NCBI GenBank assembly: GCA_020049615.1
Contig: JAIFKN010000268.1
Span: 1-19,335, forward strand
Length of the DNA: 19,335 bases
DNA from: a bacterium
Lineage (GTDB): Bacteria > Planctomycetota > UBA11346
Reading direction: 5' to 3'
The number at the start of each line of letters is the position of its first letter. The first letter of the stretch is position 1. The translations under genes were made by a program, and so were the position numbers. Under the pieces are notes generated by a model. That model was not told the origin of the DNA. It saw nothing but the letters and a program-made list of their open reading frames with translations, and did no database searches. Of the stretch, positions 1 to 7,358 are shown piece after piece.

Positions 1-786
1 ACGCGAGGCGAAGCCGAGGCGGCTGGCCATGCCGTCGAAGTGACAGCGGAGGCCGAACCGACGGCGCAGGCCGTCGAAACGGCGCATGCCGCGGCCGAGG
101 TCCATTCAGCGCTCGTCGTTGAGCCGGCCGCGGTCGGCGAGTTGGCGCGGATCGCCAACGAGCGTGTCGCTGCCAGCGGACTGAGCGCCGCGGCCTACGC
201 GCGCACCCATGATCTGCCGTATCTCGCCTTGTCCAAGCTGCTCGCCACCGGCATCGAGCCGGAGGACGCGGAGGTGCTCGGACGCCTGCGCGCCGCCTTC
301 CCGGCAGGACCGCCTCGGCGGCCGGTGCCGGCCGAGGTCCCGGCGCCAGCCAAGACGGAATCATCGGGCGAGAGCGGCACGCGGGCACTGCATCGCACCG
401 GTAGTGTCGGCGTCGGCGACCATCCGCTGCATGAAGCGCTCATCAAACTGTGCCGCGAGCGCAATTGGAACCAGCAGAAGTTCGCGCAGGTCAGCGGATT
501 GGCAGTACCCACAGCTGCCCGGCTATTGAAGGGTGATCTGCCAGGCCGTGGTCCGACCCATGCGAAATTGCGCGCCGTGCTGGGACTCGACGAATCCGCC
601 TACCAGGCCCTGCTTCCTCCCGAGCCGCAGAGCGCGGATGAGCCTGAACTGCCCCGCACCGTCACGCCCGTCACGCCATCCGATGACGCCGAGGTGGTCA
701 AGCTCAGCCGCGCCATCAACGACCTCGACACCGCGCAACGTGCGGCGGTGTGGCAACTGGTGAAGACGTTCCGGGGCAGTCGTTAG
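1..786 (+). CDS. Helix-turn-helix (XRE-like) DNA-binding protein, 5' end outside window
   Basis: The frame is open to the left edge. A GTG at 40 could serve as start, but the 13 codons before it have the same Ala/Glu-rich character, so the gene probably begins upstream. Visible protein is 261 residues. A Glu/Ala-rich N-terminal stretch is followed by a helical segment (about residues 50-100) resembling a degenerate HTH, a Pro-rich linker, and a clearer lambda-repressor-like HTH at about 142-200 ([20 protein letters not shown], then a recognition-type segment [11 protein letters not shown]). A short C-terminal helix ([20 protein letters not shown]) follows. It is probably a sequence-specific DNA-binding regulator. 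Target and ligand are unknown, and the specific family is not recognised. The 136 bp downstream hold the ThuA promoter. Confidence 0.6.
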   Translation, partial: TRGEAEAAGHAVEVTAEAEPTAQAVETAHAAAEVHSALVVEPAAVGELARIANERVAASGLSAAAYARTHDLPYLALSKLLATGIEPEDAEVLGRLRAAFPAGPPRRPVPAEVPAPAKTESSGESGTRALHRTGSVGVGDHPLHEALIKLCRERNWNQQKFAQVSGLAVPTAARLLKGDLPGRGPTHAKLRAVLGLDESAYQALLPPEPQSADEPELPRTVTPVTPSDDAEVVKLSRAINDLDTAQRAAVWQLVKTFRGSR

Positions 787-854
787 TTCGCGGGGCACTG
801 CCCAGGGTTCCCGTCGGGGGACTTCTCCGATATCGATTTCGGCTGGGTCTGGGC

Positions 855-881
855 TTGCCGGCGGAACGGTGGGCGTAAACT
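855..881 (+). promoter_or_regulatory. Predicted promoter of the ThuA-like gene
   Basis: TTGCCG at 855-860 and TAAACT at 876-881 are separated by 15 bp and resemble -35 and -10 boxes. The expected start of transcription (about 888) falls inside the operator-like palindrome, and the gene's Shine-Dalgarno sequence lies 23-28 nt further on. The assignment is by eye; the spacer is shorter than the usual 17 bp. Confidence 0.45.
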
Positions 882-898
882 ATGAAAGCGCTTCCATA
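881..898. promoter_or_regulatory. LacI/CcpA-type operator
   Basis: TATGAAAGCGCTTCCATA is an 18-bp palindrome with a single mismatched pair and a central CG. It fits the catabolite-responsive-element consensus WTGNAANCGNWNNCAW at every position, the form bound by LacI/GalR-family repressors. It overlaps the predicted transcription start of the ThuA-like gene, so a bound repressor should block initiation. No LacI-family gene is in the window. Confidence 0.7.
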
Positions 899-922
899 AC
901 CGGGCGCACCAAGGAGCCGTCC

Positions 923-1675
923 ATGCCGATCCGCGTCACCGTCTGGGGCGAGAACGTCCACGAGCACAAGCACCAGCTGGTGCGCGACATCTATCCCGAT
1001 GGCATGCACGCCTGCATCGCAGCCGCGCTGAACCGCGATCCCGGGATCAAGGCGCGCTGCGCCACGCTGCAGGAGCCCGAGCATGGCCTCACCGACGCGG
1101 TCCTCGACGAGACCGACGTGCTGACCTGGTGGGGTCACGCCGCGCATGGGCAGGTCGAGGACGCGATCGCCGAGCGCGTGCAGCAGCGCGTGCTCAAGGG
1201 GATGGGACTGATCGTGCTGCACAGCGGCCACCACTCGAAGGTGTTCAAGCGCCTCATGGGCCACAACTGCGATCTCAGCTGGCGCGAGGCCGGCGAGAAG
1301 GAACGCCTGTGGGTCGCCTGCCCGGGACACCCGATCGCCGCCGGCATCGACCGCTTCTTCGAGCTGCCGCATGAGGAGATGTACGGCGAGCCGTTCGGCG
1401 TGCCCGAGCCGCTCGAGACCGTGTTCATCAGCTGGTTCCAGGGCGGCGAGGTGTTCCGTTCGGGCCTGACCTACCGCCGCGGTGCCGGCAAGGTGTTCTA
1501 CTTCCGCCCCGGTCACGAGACCTACCCGACCTACCACAACCCGACCGTGCAGCAGGTGCTGCGCAACGCGGTGAAGTGGGCCGTCCCCGAGCAGCGCTTC
1601 GGCTGGGGCTGCCCGCATGTGCCGGCCGACAAGGCGCCGGAGCCGATCGGTTCGACCGGCGGATCCGTCCACTAG
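923..1675 (+). CDS. thuA: ThuA-family (trehalose utilization-like) protein
   Basis: The protein has 250 residues. The ATG at 923 is chosen because AAGGAG (911-916) lies 6 nt before it; an earlier in-frame GTG at 869 would put the start inside the promoter. The family has a glutamine-amidotransferase-like flavodoxin fold and is linked to sugar metabolism: ThuA of Rhizobium takes part in conversion of trehalose and related disaccharides. Family features seen are an N-terminal [20 protein letters not shown], the strongly conserved [19 protein letters not shown] (about residues 94-112), a [11 protein letters not shown] segment and [12 protein letters not shown] near the C-terminus. Length and end-to-end similarity are typical and the gene looks intact. 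There is no signal peptide, so it is cytoplasmic. It stands alone behind a LacI-type operator, which implies induction by a sugar. The exact substrate cannot be read from sequence. Confidence 0.9.
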   Translation: MPIRVTVWGENVHEHKHQLVRDIYPDGMHACIAAALNRDPGIKARCATLQEPEHGLTDAVLDETDVLTWWGHAAHGQVEDAIAERVQQRVLKGMGLIVLHSGHHSKVFKRLMGHNCDLSWREAGEKERLWVACPGHPIAAGIDRFFELPHEEMYGEPFGVPEPLETVFISWFQGGEVFRSGLTYRRGAGKVFYFRPGHETYPTYHNPTVQQVLRNAVKWAVPEQRFGWGCPHVPADKAPEPIGSTGGSVH

Positions 1676-1690
1676 CAGGCCGCTGGGCGG

Positions 1691-2803
1691 CTAGCCCATC
1701 AGCCGGTAGCGGCGTTTCAGGAACATGGCGTTGCCCTCGTTCCACAGCGCAGCACCGACTCGGTCGGCGGTGGCGATGGCGCACTGCTCCCAGGCGCACT
1801 GAGCTCCTCCCGGCGTGGCGAGCTGGCCGGTCGCCATCGCATTCGAGCACGCGCAGCGGTGCTGGCAGCGATCGCGCAGCGGGCAGGCCTGGCAGGCGGC
1901 GGGCTCGGCCTGGTGCTGCCGGGAGTGCTCACGCACCCGCTGGGGGTTGGGACCGCCATCGGTGGTTTCAAGCACCGAGCCGAGGCTCCAGCGCCGCTCG
2001 GTGGCGCCGTCGGCTCCGACCAGGCGTTCGCACGGGTACCACTGGCCGCTGGGCGCGACAGCGAGTTCACCGAGACCGGCGCTGCACTGGTCGCACTCCT
2101 GCAGCCCGCCTTTGATCCGGCTGACGATGCGGCCGTCGAGCGGTTCGATCCACAGGTCGCGGCCGGCGCGGTACTCGAGCAGCCAGCGTTCGCCGACGAG
2201 TTCCATCTGCTGCCGCGCCGTCTCCAGGGTGCCGAGGTCCCAGGCGGCCGATGGATCGAGCGACAGGGATAGAACGCGGACGCCCTCGCCGAGCAGGGCG
2301 TCGACACCCTCGGCCAGGTCTTCGACCGTATCGGGATGCACCACCGAGATGGTCTGGGTCATAGGTCGGCGCGACAAGGCCACGCGCAGTCCGGCGAGGA
2401 CTGCATCGTACGACGAGCCCCCGCCAGCGCGCGGACGCATGCGCTCGTGCGCGGAGCGCGTGCCGTCGATCGACACGCCGACGCTGAAGCCGCGTTCGCA
2501 TAGCCAGTCCATGCGTTCAGGCGTCAGCAGCGTGGCGTTGGTGGTGACGGTGTGGCTCAGCTTCACCCTGTGCGCTGCCGCCAGTTCGACAGCTTGGTCG
2601 TGATAGCTGGTCAGCAGATCCCAGCGGATCAGCGGTTCTCCGCCGAAGCAGCCGACCAGCAGCTCGCCGCCGCAATGCTCCATCGCCCAGGTCAGCGCCC
2701 GTCGCGCCACCGGTTCGGGCATGGCACGCGCATCCTTGGCCCCGGCGTAGCAGTAGCCGCAGCCGAGGTTGCAGGCGTGGGTGAGGACCAGGGTGAGGTC
2801 CAC
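1691..2803 (-). CDS. Radical SAM/SPASM enzyme, putative peptide or protein maturase
   Basis: The protein has 370 residues and starts at GTG 2803, 4 nt after the stop codon of the upstream lipoprotein gene, so the two are probably translationally coupled. Residues 11-18 hold the radical SAM signature CX3CX2C (C11, C15, C18), followed by GGEP at 54-57. The C-terminal half has a SPASM-type cysteine set for auxiliary Fe-S clusters: C237, C240 and C258, then CX2CX5CX3C at 304-317, with C319, C336 and C341. Proteins with this layout include anaerobic sulfatase-maturating enzymes and RiPP maturases, which modify side chains or alpha carbons of ribosomally made substrates. The adjacent repeat lipoprotein is the obvious candidate substrate, but a sulfatase elsewhere in the genome cannot be excluded. 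The gene converges on thuA; GCCGC-TGG-GCGGC at 1679-1691 may form a small terminator between them. Confidence 0.88.
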   Translation of the reverse strand: MDLTLVLTHACNLGCGYCYAGAKDARAMPEPVARRALTWAMEHCGGELLVGCFGGEPLIRWDLLTSYHDQAVELAAAHRVKLSHTVTTNATLLTPERMDWLCERGFSVGVSIDGTRSAHERMRPRAGGGSSYDAVLAGLRVALSRRPMTQTISVVHPDTVEDLAEGVDALLGEGVRVLSLSLDPSAAWDLGTLETARQQMELVGERWLLEYRAGRDLWIEPLDGRIVSRIKGGLQECDQCSAGLGELAVAPSGQWYPCERLVGADGATERRWSLGSVLETTDGGPNPQRVREHSRQHQAEPAACQACPLRDRCQHRCACSNAMATGQLATPGGAQCAWEQCAIATADRVGAALWNEGNAMFLKRRYRLMG

Positions 2804-2807
2804 GTCC

Positions 2808-3203
2808 CTACGGCTTCACCGGCGCGGGCGGGGGTGGTTCAGAGACGATCCTGCCGCGCAGGGGGGCTGGCTCGGGCTGCTGCACCGGGGCGATCTCGCC
2901 GCGCAGGGGGGCTGGCTCGGGCTGCTGTACCGGAGCGACATCACCGGCCAGCGGCGTCGGCTCCGGCTGCGGCGGGACGGCGATTGCACCGCCGAGCGGC
3001 TCTGGCTTCGGCTCGGGCTGCTGCGGCACGGGCACGCCGCCGGTCGGCGGGGGTGGCGGCACCGGCTCGCCGGCGCAGCCGGCGAGCACGGCGGCGGCGA
3101 GCACACCGAGCGCCCTCCTGCGCAGCGTGGGATCACCGAGCACGCGCTCGCGGGTGGGGTAGCCGGGATCGGCGGGTCGGAGCGCAGGGCGCAGGGGCAG
3201 CAT
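2808..3203 (-). CDS. Proline-rich repeat lipoprotein, candidate substrate of the adjacent radical SAM enzyme
   Basis: The protein has 131 residues from the ATG at 3203, chosen because GGAG lies 8 nt upstream on the minus strand; the frame stays open to 3308 without a better start. A long N-terminal region leads to LRRRALGVLAAAVLAGC, a hydrophobic segment with a lipobox (LAGC, Cys43). The triple Arg before it suggests a possible Tat signal. The mature part is a proline-rich tract with four copies of a 15-18-residue repeat, consensus V-x-Q-P-E-P-x-P-L-x-G-x-I-A-P (about residues 58-121), ending in PPPPAPVKP. After Cys43 there is no further Cys and no Trp, Tyr, Phe or His. The next gene downstream, 4 nt away, is the radical SAM/SPASM enzyme. 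It may be a modified envelope peptide; alternatively it is a plain proline-rich spacer lipoprotein. Confidence 0.7.
   Translation of the reverse strand: MLPLRPALRPADPGYPTRERVLGDPTLRRRALGVLAAAVLAGCAGEPVPPPPPTGGVPVPQQPEPKPEPLGGAIAVPPQPEPTPLAGDVAPVQQPEPAPLRGEIAPVQQPEPAPLRGRIVSEPPPPAPVKP
2853..2942. repeat. 45-bp tandem repeat inside the lipoprotein gene
   Basis: Two neighbouring 45-bp units, 2853-2897 and 2898-2942, agree at 41 of 45 positions, and their first 30 bp are identical. Each encodes one 15-residue protein repeat. A more diverged unit follows from 2943. The near identity at DNA level points to recent expansion of the coding repeat. Confidence 0.85.
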
Positions 3204-3298
3204 GGGGCGGTCTCCAGGAGATATACGGTCGGCCTGGCACGACATTAGCCCATCGGATGTGGTTTGCACCGTCATCGCCGGGCGGTATCCAGGCCTGC

Positions 3299-3982
3299 AT
3301 GCGTACATGCATACTCCTTTGGTGCTTCGCCCTGCTCACCGCCGGCGAGGCCGCGCCGATAGCCCGTCTGCCGCTTGCCTCCCTCGGGGTGGAAGCCGGT
3401 GTCACGGTGGCCGTCGATGAAGCGGAAGTCGTCGCCGAGGCCGCTGGTCTACCGGTGCCGCTCGGCCACCCCTCGCGCCTCGCCTGGACCAGCCAGCAGC
3501 GCAAGCTCAGGCATGTGGTTACCGCCGTCGATGCCAGCTGCGGGGATCGCACCCCAGCCTGGGCCGCTGACGAGCCCAGACAGGAGGGCGGTGGCTGGGT
3601 GGTGGTGGGGAGCGCCTCGTCACGGACCGTGGCGATGGCCTACGACCGAGCCATGATGAAAGCCCGAGTAGCTGCAGCTCAAAGCGGCAACAGCACCACC
3701 ACGGTGACCGAAGGCCCGGGTGAACGGACCGTGCGTCAGACGACCAACAGCCAGGTCACCGGCGGAGCACCGCGCGACGTGGTCATCCTGGTGCCGGTCG
3801 ATGCGGCCCAGCCCGTGCTGTGCTGGGTTCGCCTGGGCGCCAAAGTCGAGGCCGCGCCGGCCGGCGAAATGTCCCCGGCCGAGTTGCAGGCGAAGATGGA
3901 TGTCGAGCGCGCCTTCAGGGATCTCGATCAGAAAATGAAGGAGGAGCTGAAGAAGCCCGAGCCGAAGGACAAGGCGCCCTGA
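3299..3982 (+). CDS. Secreted LPP20-like protein
   Basis: The protein has 227 residues. The ATG at 3299 is chosen because it begins a signal peptide (MRTCILLWCFALLTAGEAAP); an ATG at 3257 would add 14 residues, and neither has a strong Shine-Dalgarno sequence. A central segment, VVVGSASSRTVAMAYDRAMM, resembles the GxA...A...R.A core of LPP20-type lipoproteins. The C-terminus, MDVERAFRDLDQKMKEEL, matches the ends of both proteins encoded on the minus strand from 4023 to 5284, so all three appear paralogous. Unlike those two it has no clear lipobox and is probably periplasmic. The middle (Ser/Thr-rich, about 118-150) is unlike the paralogues. The function of LPP20-like proteins is mostly unknown. 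It converges on the paralogue pair. Confidence 0.7.
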   Translation: MRTCILLWCFALLTAGEAAPIARLPLASLGVEAGVTVAVDEAEVVAEAAGLPVPLGHPSRLAWTSQQRKLRHVVTAVDASCGDRTPAWAADEPRQEGGGWVVVGSASSRTVAMAYDRAMMKARVAAAQSGNSTTTVTEGPGERTVRQTTNSQVTGGAPRDVVILVPVDAAQPVLCWVRLGAKVEAAPAGEMSPAELQAKMDVERAFRDLDQKMKEELKKPEPKDKAP

Positions 3983-3989
3983 ACCCTCG

Positions 3990-4015
3990 GCCGGCGGCAG
4001 CGGGCTGCCGCCGGC
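3990..4015. terminator. Bidirectional hairpin between convergent genes
   Basis: An 11-bp perfect stem (GCCGGCGGCAG and its complement) with loop CGGG lies 8 nt after the plus-strand stop and 8 nt after the minus-strand stop (plus 4022). It has no T-run on either side, so it may stop or protect both transcripts by structure rather than act as a classic intrinsic terminator. Confidence 0.65.
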
Positions 4016-4022
4016 ATGCTGC

Positions 4023-4670
4023 CTATTTCGGCGTTGCGAACGACTTGTCGAGCAGGCTGTCGAGTTCGGCGAAGCCCTTGTCGCTTTCCGCCTTGGCACG
4101 CAGATGGGCGGACAGGGCCGGATCTTTCGTCGCCGCCTCGCGAGCGGTGCTGGCGACGTTCTGCGCCAGCTTGGCCGAGTAGGCCGGATCGACCACCACC
4201 CAGACGAACAGTTCGCGGGTCTTGGGGTGGCGCCATTCGTCGCGCTGCACTGAGCCGCTGATGCTCTGGCTGGCGATGCTGCGTCCGACCGACTGGGTGA
4301 AGGTGGTGACGGAGCCCTGGCTTTCGCCGACGTAATCCATCAGCACCGATTGCACCTTGACCTCGACCATGCGTGAGAGCTCGCGACGGGCCGAGTCCAC
4401 GGCGCGGTCGCGCAGGGTGGCGGTGTCTACGTAGGGGTCGTGTGCGGTCGAACCGTAGGCGCCGACGTGCTTGCCGCCGAGCGACGCGTCCCGCAGCCAT
4501 TCCGGCTTGACCACGTCATCATCGGACCAGGCCCGGCGGTAGGAGGTCGGCTGCTGCTGCTGCACGGGGGCCGGACGCGACTCGCCCAGGCCGAAGCAAC
4601 CGGCAAACACCATCGCCGCGGCAGGAGCCGCGGCGATGGTGACGATCCGGCGGATCGTTACCGGCTTCAC
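4023..4670 (-). CDS. LPP20-like lipoprotein (second of tandem pair)
   Basis: The protein has 215 residues, starting at GTG 4670, whose bases overlap the stop of the upstream gene as GTGA (4667-4670); this coupling fixes the start. The signal peptide has a lipobox (VFAGC, about residue 25), so it is probably membrane-anchored. After a Gln/Pro linker comes a domain with WLRDASLGGKHVGAYGSTA, an Arg/Ala-rich helix (LRDRAVDSARRELSRMVEVK), LFVWVVVDP, and the C-terminal signature ESDKGFAELDSLLDKSF. This order closely parallels the gene just upstream, so the pair looks like a tandem duplication of an LPP20-type lipoprotein. A role in envelope structure or surface assembly is plausible from the family, but its activity is not known. 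Confidence 0.75.
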   Translation of the reverse strand: MKPVTIRRIVTIAAAPAAAMVFAGCFGLGESRPAPVQQQQPTSYRRAWSDDDVVKPEWLRDASLGGKHVGAYGSTAHDPYVDTATLRDRAVDSARRELSRMVEVKVQSVLMDYVGESQGSVTTFTQSVGRSIASQSISGSVQRDEWRHPKTRELFVWVVVDPAYSAKLAQNVASTAREAATKDPALSAHLRAKAESDKGFAELDSLLDKSFATPK

Positions 4671-5284
4671 TTGATGCCCATCTCCTTGTCGATCAGCTTG
4701 TCGAGATCGGCAAAGGCCTTGTCGGCTTCGATCTTGGCGGCGAAGTGGGCGCGCTTCTCCATGTCGCCGCGGGCCTGCTTGGCGACCGCTTCCTGGATGC
4801 GCTTGTTGGCTTCGGCATCGACGTAGACCCAGACGAAGACCGTGTTGCTCGACTTGTCGTGGTACAGCTCGCGCTGCGGGGTGCCGTTGATCTCCTGGTT
4901 GGTCACCGACCGCGAGATGTTCTCGGCCATGGTCATGGCCATGGTGCGATCTTCCTGGCTGGTGATCTCGCCACCCTCGCGGGTCCAGTCCTTGAACACG
5001 GCCTGCACCTTGGTGCTGACCACACGGCCCAGTTCGACGCGGCCGTTGTTCAGGGCCTTGTCGCGGGTGAAGGCGAAGCCGGACTTCATCCACTGCGACG
5101 AACCGGAGGCCGCCAGCGGGTACTTGCCGCCCATGGTCGGGTCCTTGACCCAGTCGGGCAGGTTGTCGACCTGGACGGTCGGGGCGGCCGGGCTGGCCTG
5201 GCGTTCGTCGCTGCAGCCGGGCAGGGCGAACATGCCGACGGCGGCGACGGCGATGAGGCTGGTGGAGATGAAGGAAGAACGCAT
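4667..5284 (-). CDS. LPP20-like lipoprotein (first of tandem pair)
   Basis: The protein has 205 residues, starting at ATG 5284 with AGGAG 8 nt upstream on the minus strand. The signal peptide ends in lipobox ALPGC, with Cys24 as the acylated residue. The mature domain carries LPDWVKDPTMGGKYPLAASG, a helix RDKALNNGRVELGRVVSTKV, the segment VFVWVYVDAEANKR and the terminal signature EADKAFADLDKLIDKEMGIK. The GxYPLxASGS segment and following A/R helix fit the LPP20 lipoprotein family, named after a Helicobacter outer-membrane antigen. It leads a two-gene operon with its paralogue, overlapping by 4 nt. A predicted promoter lies just upstream. Confidence 0.78.
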   Translation of the reverse strand: MRSSFISTSLIAVAAVGMFALPGCSDERQASPAAPTVQVDNLPDWVKDPTMGGKYPLAASGSSQWMKSGFAFTRDKALNNGRVELGRVVSTKVQAVFKDWTREGGEITSQEDRTMAMTMAENISRSVTNQEINGTPQRELYHDKSSNTVFVWVYVDAEANKRIQEAVAKQARGDMEKRAHFAAKIEADKAFADLDKLIDKEMGIK

Positions 5285-5308
5285 CGGGTTGGCTCCTGAG
5301 TTGACGCA

Positions 5309-5335
5309 TGTATAGGGGCCCGGCACTGGCGTCAA
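5309..5335 (-). promoter_or_regulatory. Predicted promoter of the LPP20-like pair
   Basis: Read on the minus strand, TTGACG (plus 5330-5335) and TATACA (plus 5309-5314) are separated by 15 bp. A transcript starting near 5302 would carry the AGGAG site before the start at 5284. Confidence 0.5.
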
Positions 5336-5451
5336 TCCGGCTTTTGACTTGCAGGGGCAGGTCGTCACTCGTTTCTGGCCGACGTGATCCTCAATCCGGC
5401 CTTGGTGGTCCCGCTGATGGCCAAATCCGCGGGTCCTGCTACACCCCCGCG

Positions 5452-6543
5452 ATGACCACCGTTCCCATCGTCTACGCCGTCATCATGGCCGGAGGCTCCG
5501 GCACCCGCTTCTGGCCGGTGTCGCGCGCCGCCTCGCCCAAGCAGCTGACCCGCATCATCGGCGAGACGACGATGATCCAGGCCACGGTGATGCGGCTGAT
5601 GCCGCTGATCAGCGCCGAGCGCATCCTCATCATCACCACCGCCCAGCTGGCGGTCGAGACGCGGCGTCAGCTGCCCATGCTCAAGCCCGAGCAGGTCATC
5701 GCCGAGCCGGTGGGGCGCGACACCGCTGCCTGCACCGCGCTGGCCGCCCTGGTGGTCGAGCGGCTCTCCCCCGGCGCGACCATGATCATGCTGCCGGCAG
5801 ACCAGGTCATCGAGCCGGCCGACAGCTTCCAGCAGGCGCTGGCCGCTGGCGTCGCGGTGGCCCAGCTGGGCCGCCTGGTCACCTATGGCATCGTGCCCCG
5901 CCATCCCGCCACCGGCTACGGCTACCTCGCGCTTGGCGAGGCCCTCCCGGCGCAGGGTGGCATCCGCGTGTCGCAGGTCTCTCGCTTCGTCGAGAAGCCC
6001 GACCTCGACCGCGCCAAGGCGTACCTGGCGGCTGGCACCTACCGCTGGAACAGCGGCATCTTCACCTGGCGCACCGATGTCGTGCTGCGTGAGTTGGGCG
6101 TGCATTGCGGCTGGCTGACCGAGGCGCTGAAGCCGGTCGCCGCCGCCTATGGCACGCCGCGCTTCGATGCCGTGCTGGCCGAGGTCTATGGGCCGCTGAA
6201 GAAGGTGTCGATCGACTACGCCCTGATGGAGCACGCCAAGGACGTCGCCGCGGTCGAGGGCGACTTCGCCTGGGACGACGTGGGTTCGTGGGACGCGCTG
6301 CCGGCGCATCTGCCCGCCGACGCCAGCGGCACGATCAGCCGCGGCGAGACGGTGGCGGTCGGCTGCTCCGACTGCCTGCTGGTCTCCGAGCCGGGCGCCC
6401 CGCTGGTCGCCGCCGCCAACTGCCACGGTCTGACCATCGTGGCGACCAGGGACGCCGTGCTGGTGGTGCCGCGCGGCGAGGGCCAGGCGGTCAAGGGCAT
6501 CGTCGATGCGCTGAAGGCTGACGGCCGGTCAGGATTGCTTTAG
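5452..6543 (+). CDS. manC: Mannose-1-phosphate guanylyltransferase
   Basis: The protein has 363 residues. It makes GDP-mannose from mannose 1-phosphate and GTP in the cytoplasm, for polysaccharide, glycolipid or glycoprotein synthesis. The N-terminus has the nucleotidyltransferase signature [12 protein letters not shown] (14-25) with Lys30, then LPADQVI, the GYGY segment, FVEKP (179-183), WNSGIF and the WDDVGSW motif near 275. Length fits the single-domain form; the phosphomannose isomerase domain of bifunctional enzymes is absent. The start is the ATG at 5452, which places the family motif at the usual distance. There is no Shine-Dalgarno sequence, but TACACC lies 6 nt before the ATG, so the mRNA may be leaderless. 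The last 4 bases (6540-6543) overlap the stop of the convergent phosphatase gene. Confidence 0.93.
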   Translation: MTTVPIVYAVIMAGGSGTRFWPVSRAASPKQLTRIIGETTMIQATVMRLMPLISAERILIITTAQLAVETRRQLPMLKPEQVIAEPVGRDTAACTALAALVVERLSPGATMIMLPADQVIEPADSFQQALAAGVAVAQLGRLVTYGIVPRHPATGYGYLALGEALPAQGGIRVSQVSRFVEKPDLDRAKAYLAAGTYRWNSGIFTWRTDVVLRELGVHCGWLTEALKPVAAAYGTPRFDAVLAEVYGPLKKVSIDYALMEHAKDVAAVEGDFAWDDVGSWDALPAHLPADASGTISRGETVAVGCSDCLLVSEPGAPLVAAANCHGLTIVATRDAVLVVPRGEGQAVKGIVDALKADGRSGLL

Positions 6544-7292
6544 GCGAACGGATCGACCACGCGCAGGCCGAGATCGGCTGCGTAGGCCGTCAGTTCGTCG
6601 AGACCCTGGGCGGTATCGCCGGGCCGGTGGGCGTCGGTCGACAGCACCGTGCTGCAGCCGAGCGCCGCGGCGCGCTCCCAGAACGGGCGCCACGGATAGC
6701 CGCGCCGCTCGCGCAGGCCGAGCGAGTTGAGCTCCAGCGGCAGCTTGCGGGCGGCGGCGGCGGAGCACACCGCGTCGACCGCGGCGGCGACCTCGTCGTT
6801 CCATGCCGCATCACCGCAGGCGATGTTGTCGGGATGGGCGAGGAAGGCGAACAGGCCGCTGTCGATCGCGGCGAGGCATTTCCCCGACCAGTCGCGCAGG
6901 GCGGCAGCGCCGCGGCAGCCGCCGAAGGCGCTGACCTCGACGCCGTCGATGTCGAGGAAGTGGACGCTGGCGATGAGGTAGTCGTAGCCGCGCGCCAGGA
7001 AGGTGTCGCGGTACCAGGGCAAGTACTGGGCGCCGATATCGCACTCCATGCCCAGCAGGACGCGGACGGAGGGGACTTCGCGCCGCGCCTGCGCCACCGC
7101 CGCCTCGTAGGCGGGCAGCTCGTCGAGGTGCATGCGCACGCCGGCCCAGCGGCCATCCGGGAGGGGGGTATGGTCGGCCGCGCCGAGCCTGGCCAGGCCG
7201 GCGACGGCAGCCGCGCGGGCGTAGTCGGCGACCTCGCCGGTGGCGTGCTTGCAGCGGAAGGTGTGGGTGTGGTAGACGCCGGTGGTAGGCAC
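6540..7292 (-). CDS. PHP-family histidinol phosphatase
   Basis: The protein has 250 residues from GTG 7292. The PHP fold uses a trinuclear metal centre, and its ligands are all recognisable: HTH at 8-10, His16, the pair D40-H41, Glu83 (GMECD), His111 (ASVHF), His153 (AHPDN), and the C-terminal D220-x-H222 (STDAHRP). The metal site therefore looks complete. This layout and length match HisJ/HisK-type histidinol phosphatases, which hydrolyse L-histidinol phosphate in histidine synthesis. No other his gene is nearby, so the substrate is inferred from family only and another sugar or amino-alcohol phosphate is possible. No clear Shine-Dalgarno sequence precedes the start. It is divergent from trpB across 66 bp, and its stop overlaps that of manC. 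Confidence 0.85.
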   Translation of the reverse strand: MPTTGVYHTHTFRCKHATGEVADYARAAAVAGLARLGAADHTPLPDGRWAGVRMHLDELPAYEAAVAQARREVPSVRVLLGMECDIGAQYLPWYRDTFLARGYDYLIASVHFLDIDGVEVSAFGGCRGAAALRDWSGKCLAAIDSGLFAFLAHPDNIACGDAAWNDEVAAAVDAVCSAAAARKLPLELNSLGLRERRGYPWRPFWERAAALGCSTVLSTDAHRPGDTAQGLDELTAYAADLGLRVVDPFA

Positions 7293-7358
7293 GGATGGGA
7301 TGGTGGGCGGACCGCCGGAATGGCCAGCCCCAGGACCGCCCGGACGATCCCCGTCCCG

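Noticed and set aside
2552..3298. A long N-terminal extension of the plus-strand LPP20-like gene
   Set aside because: It runs antisense through the lipoprotein and radical SAM genes as Arg/Ala-rich nonsense; a signal peptide begins at 3299.
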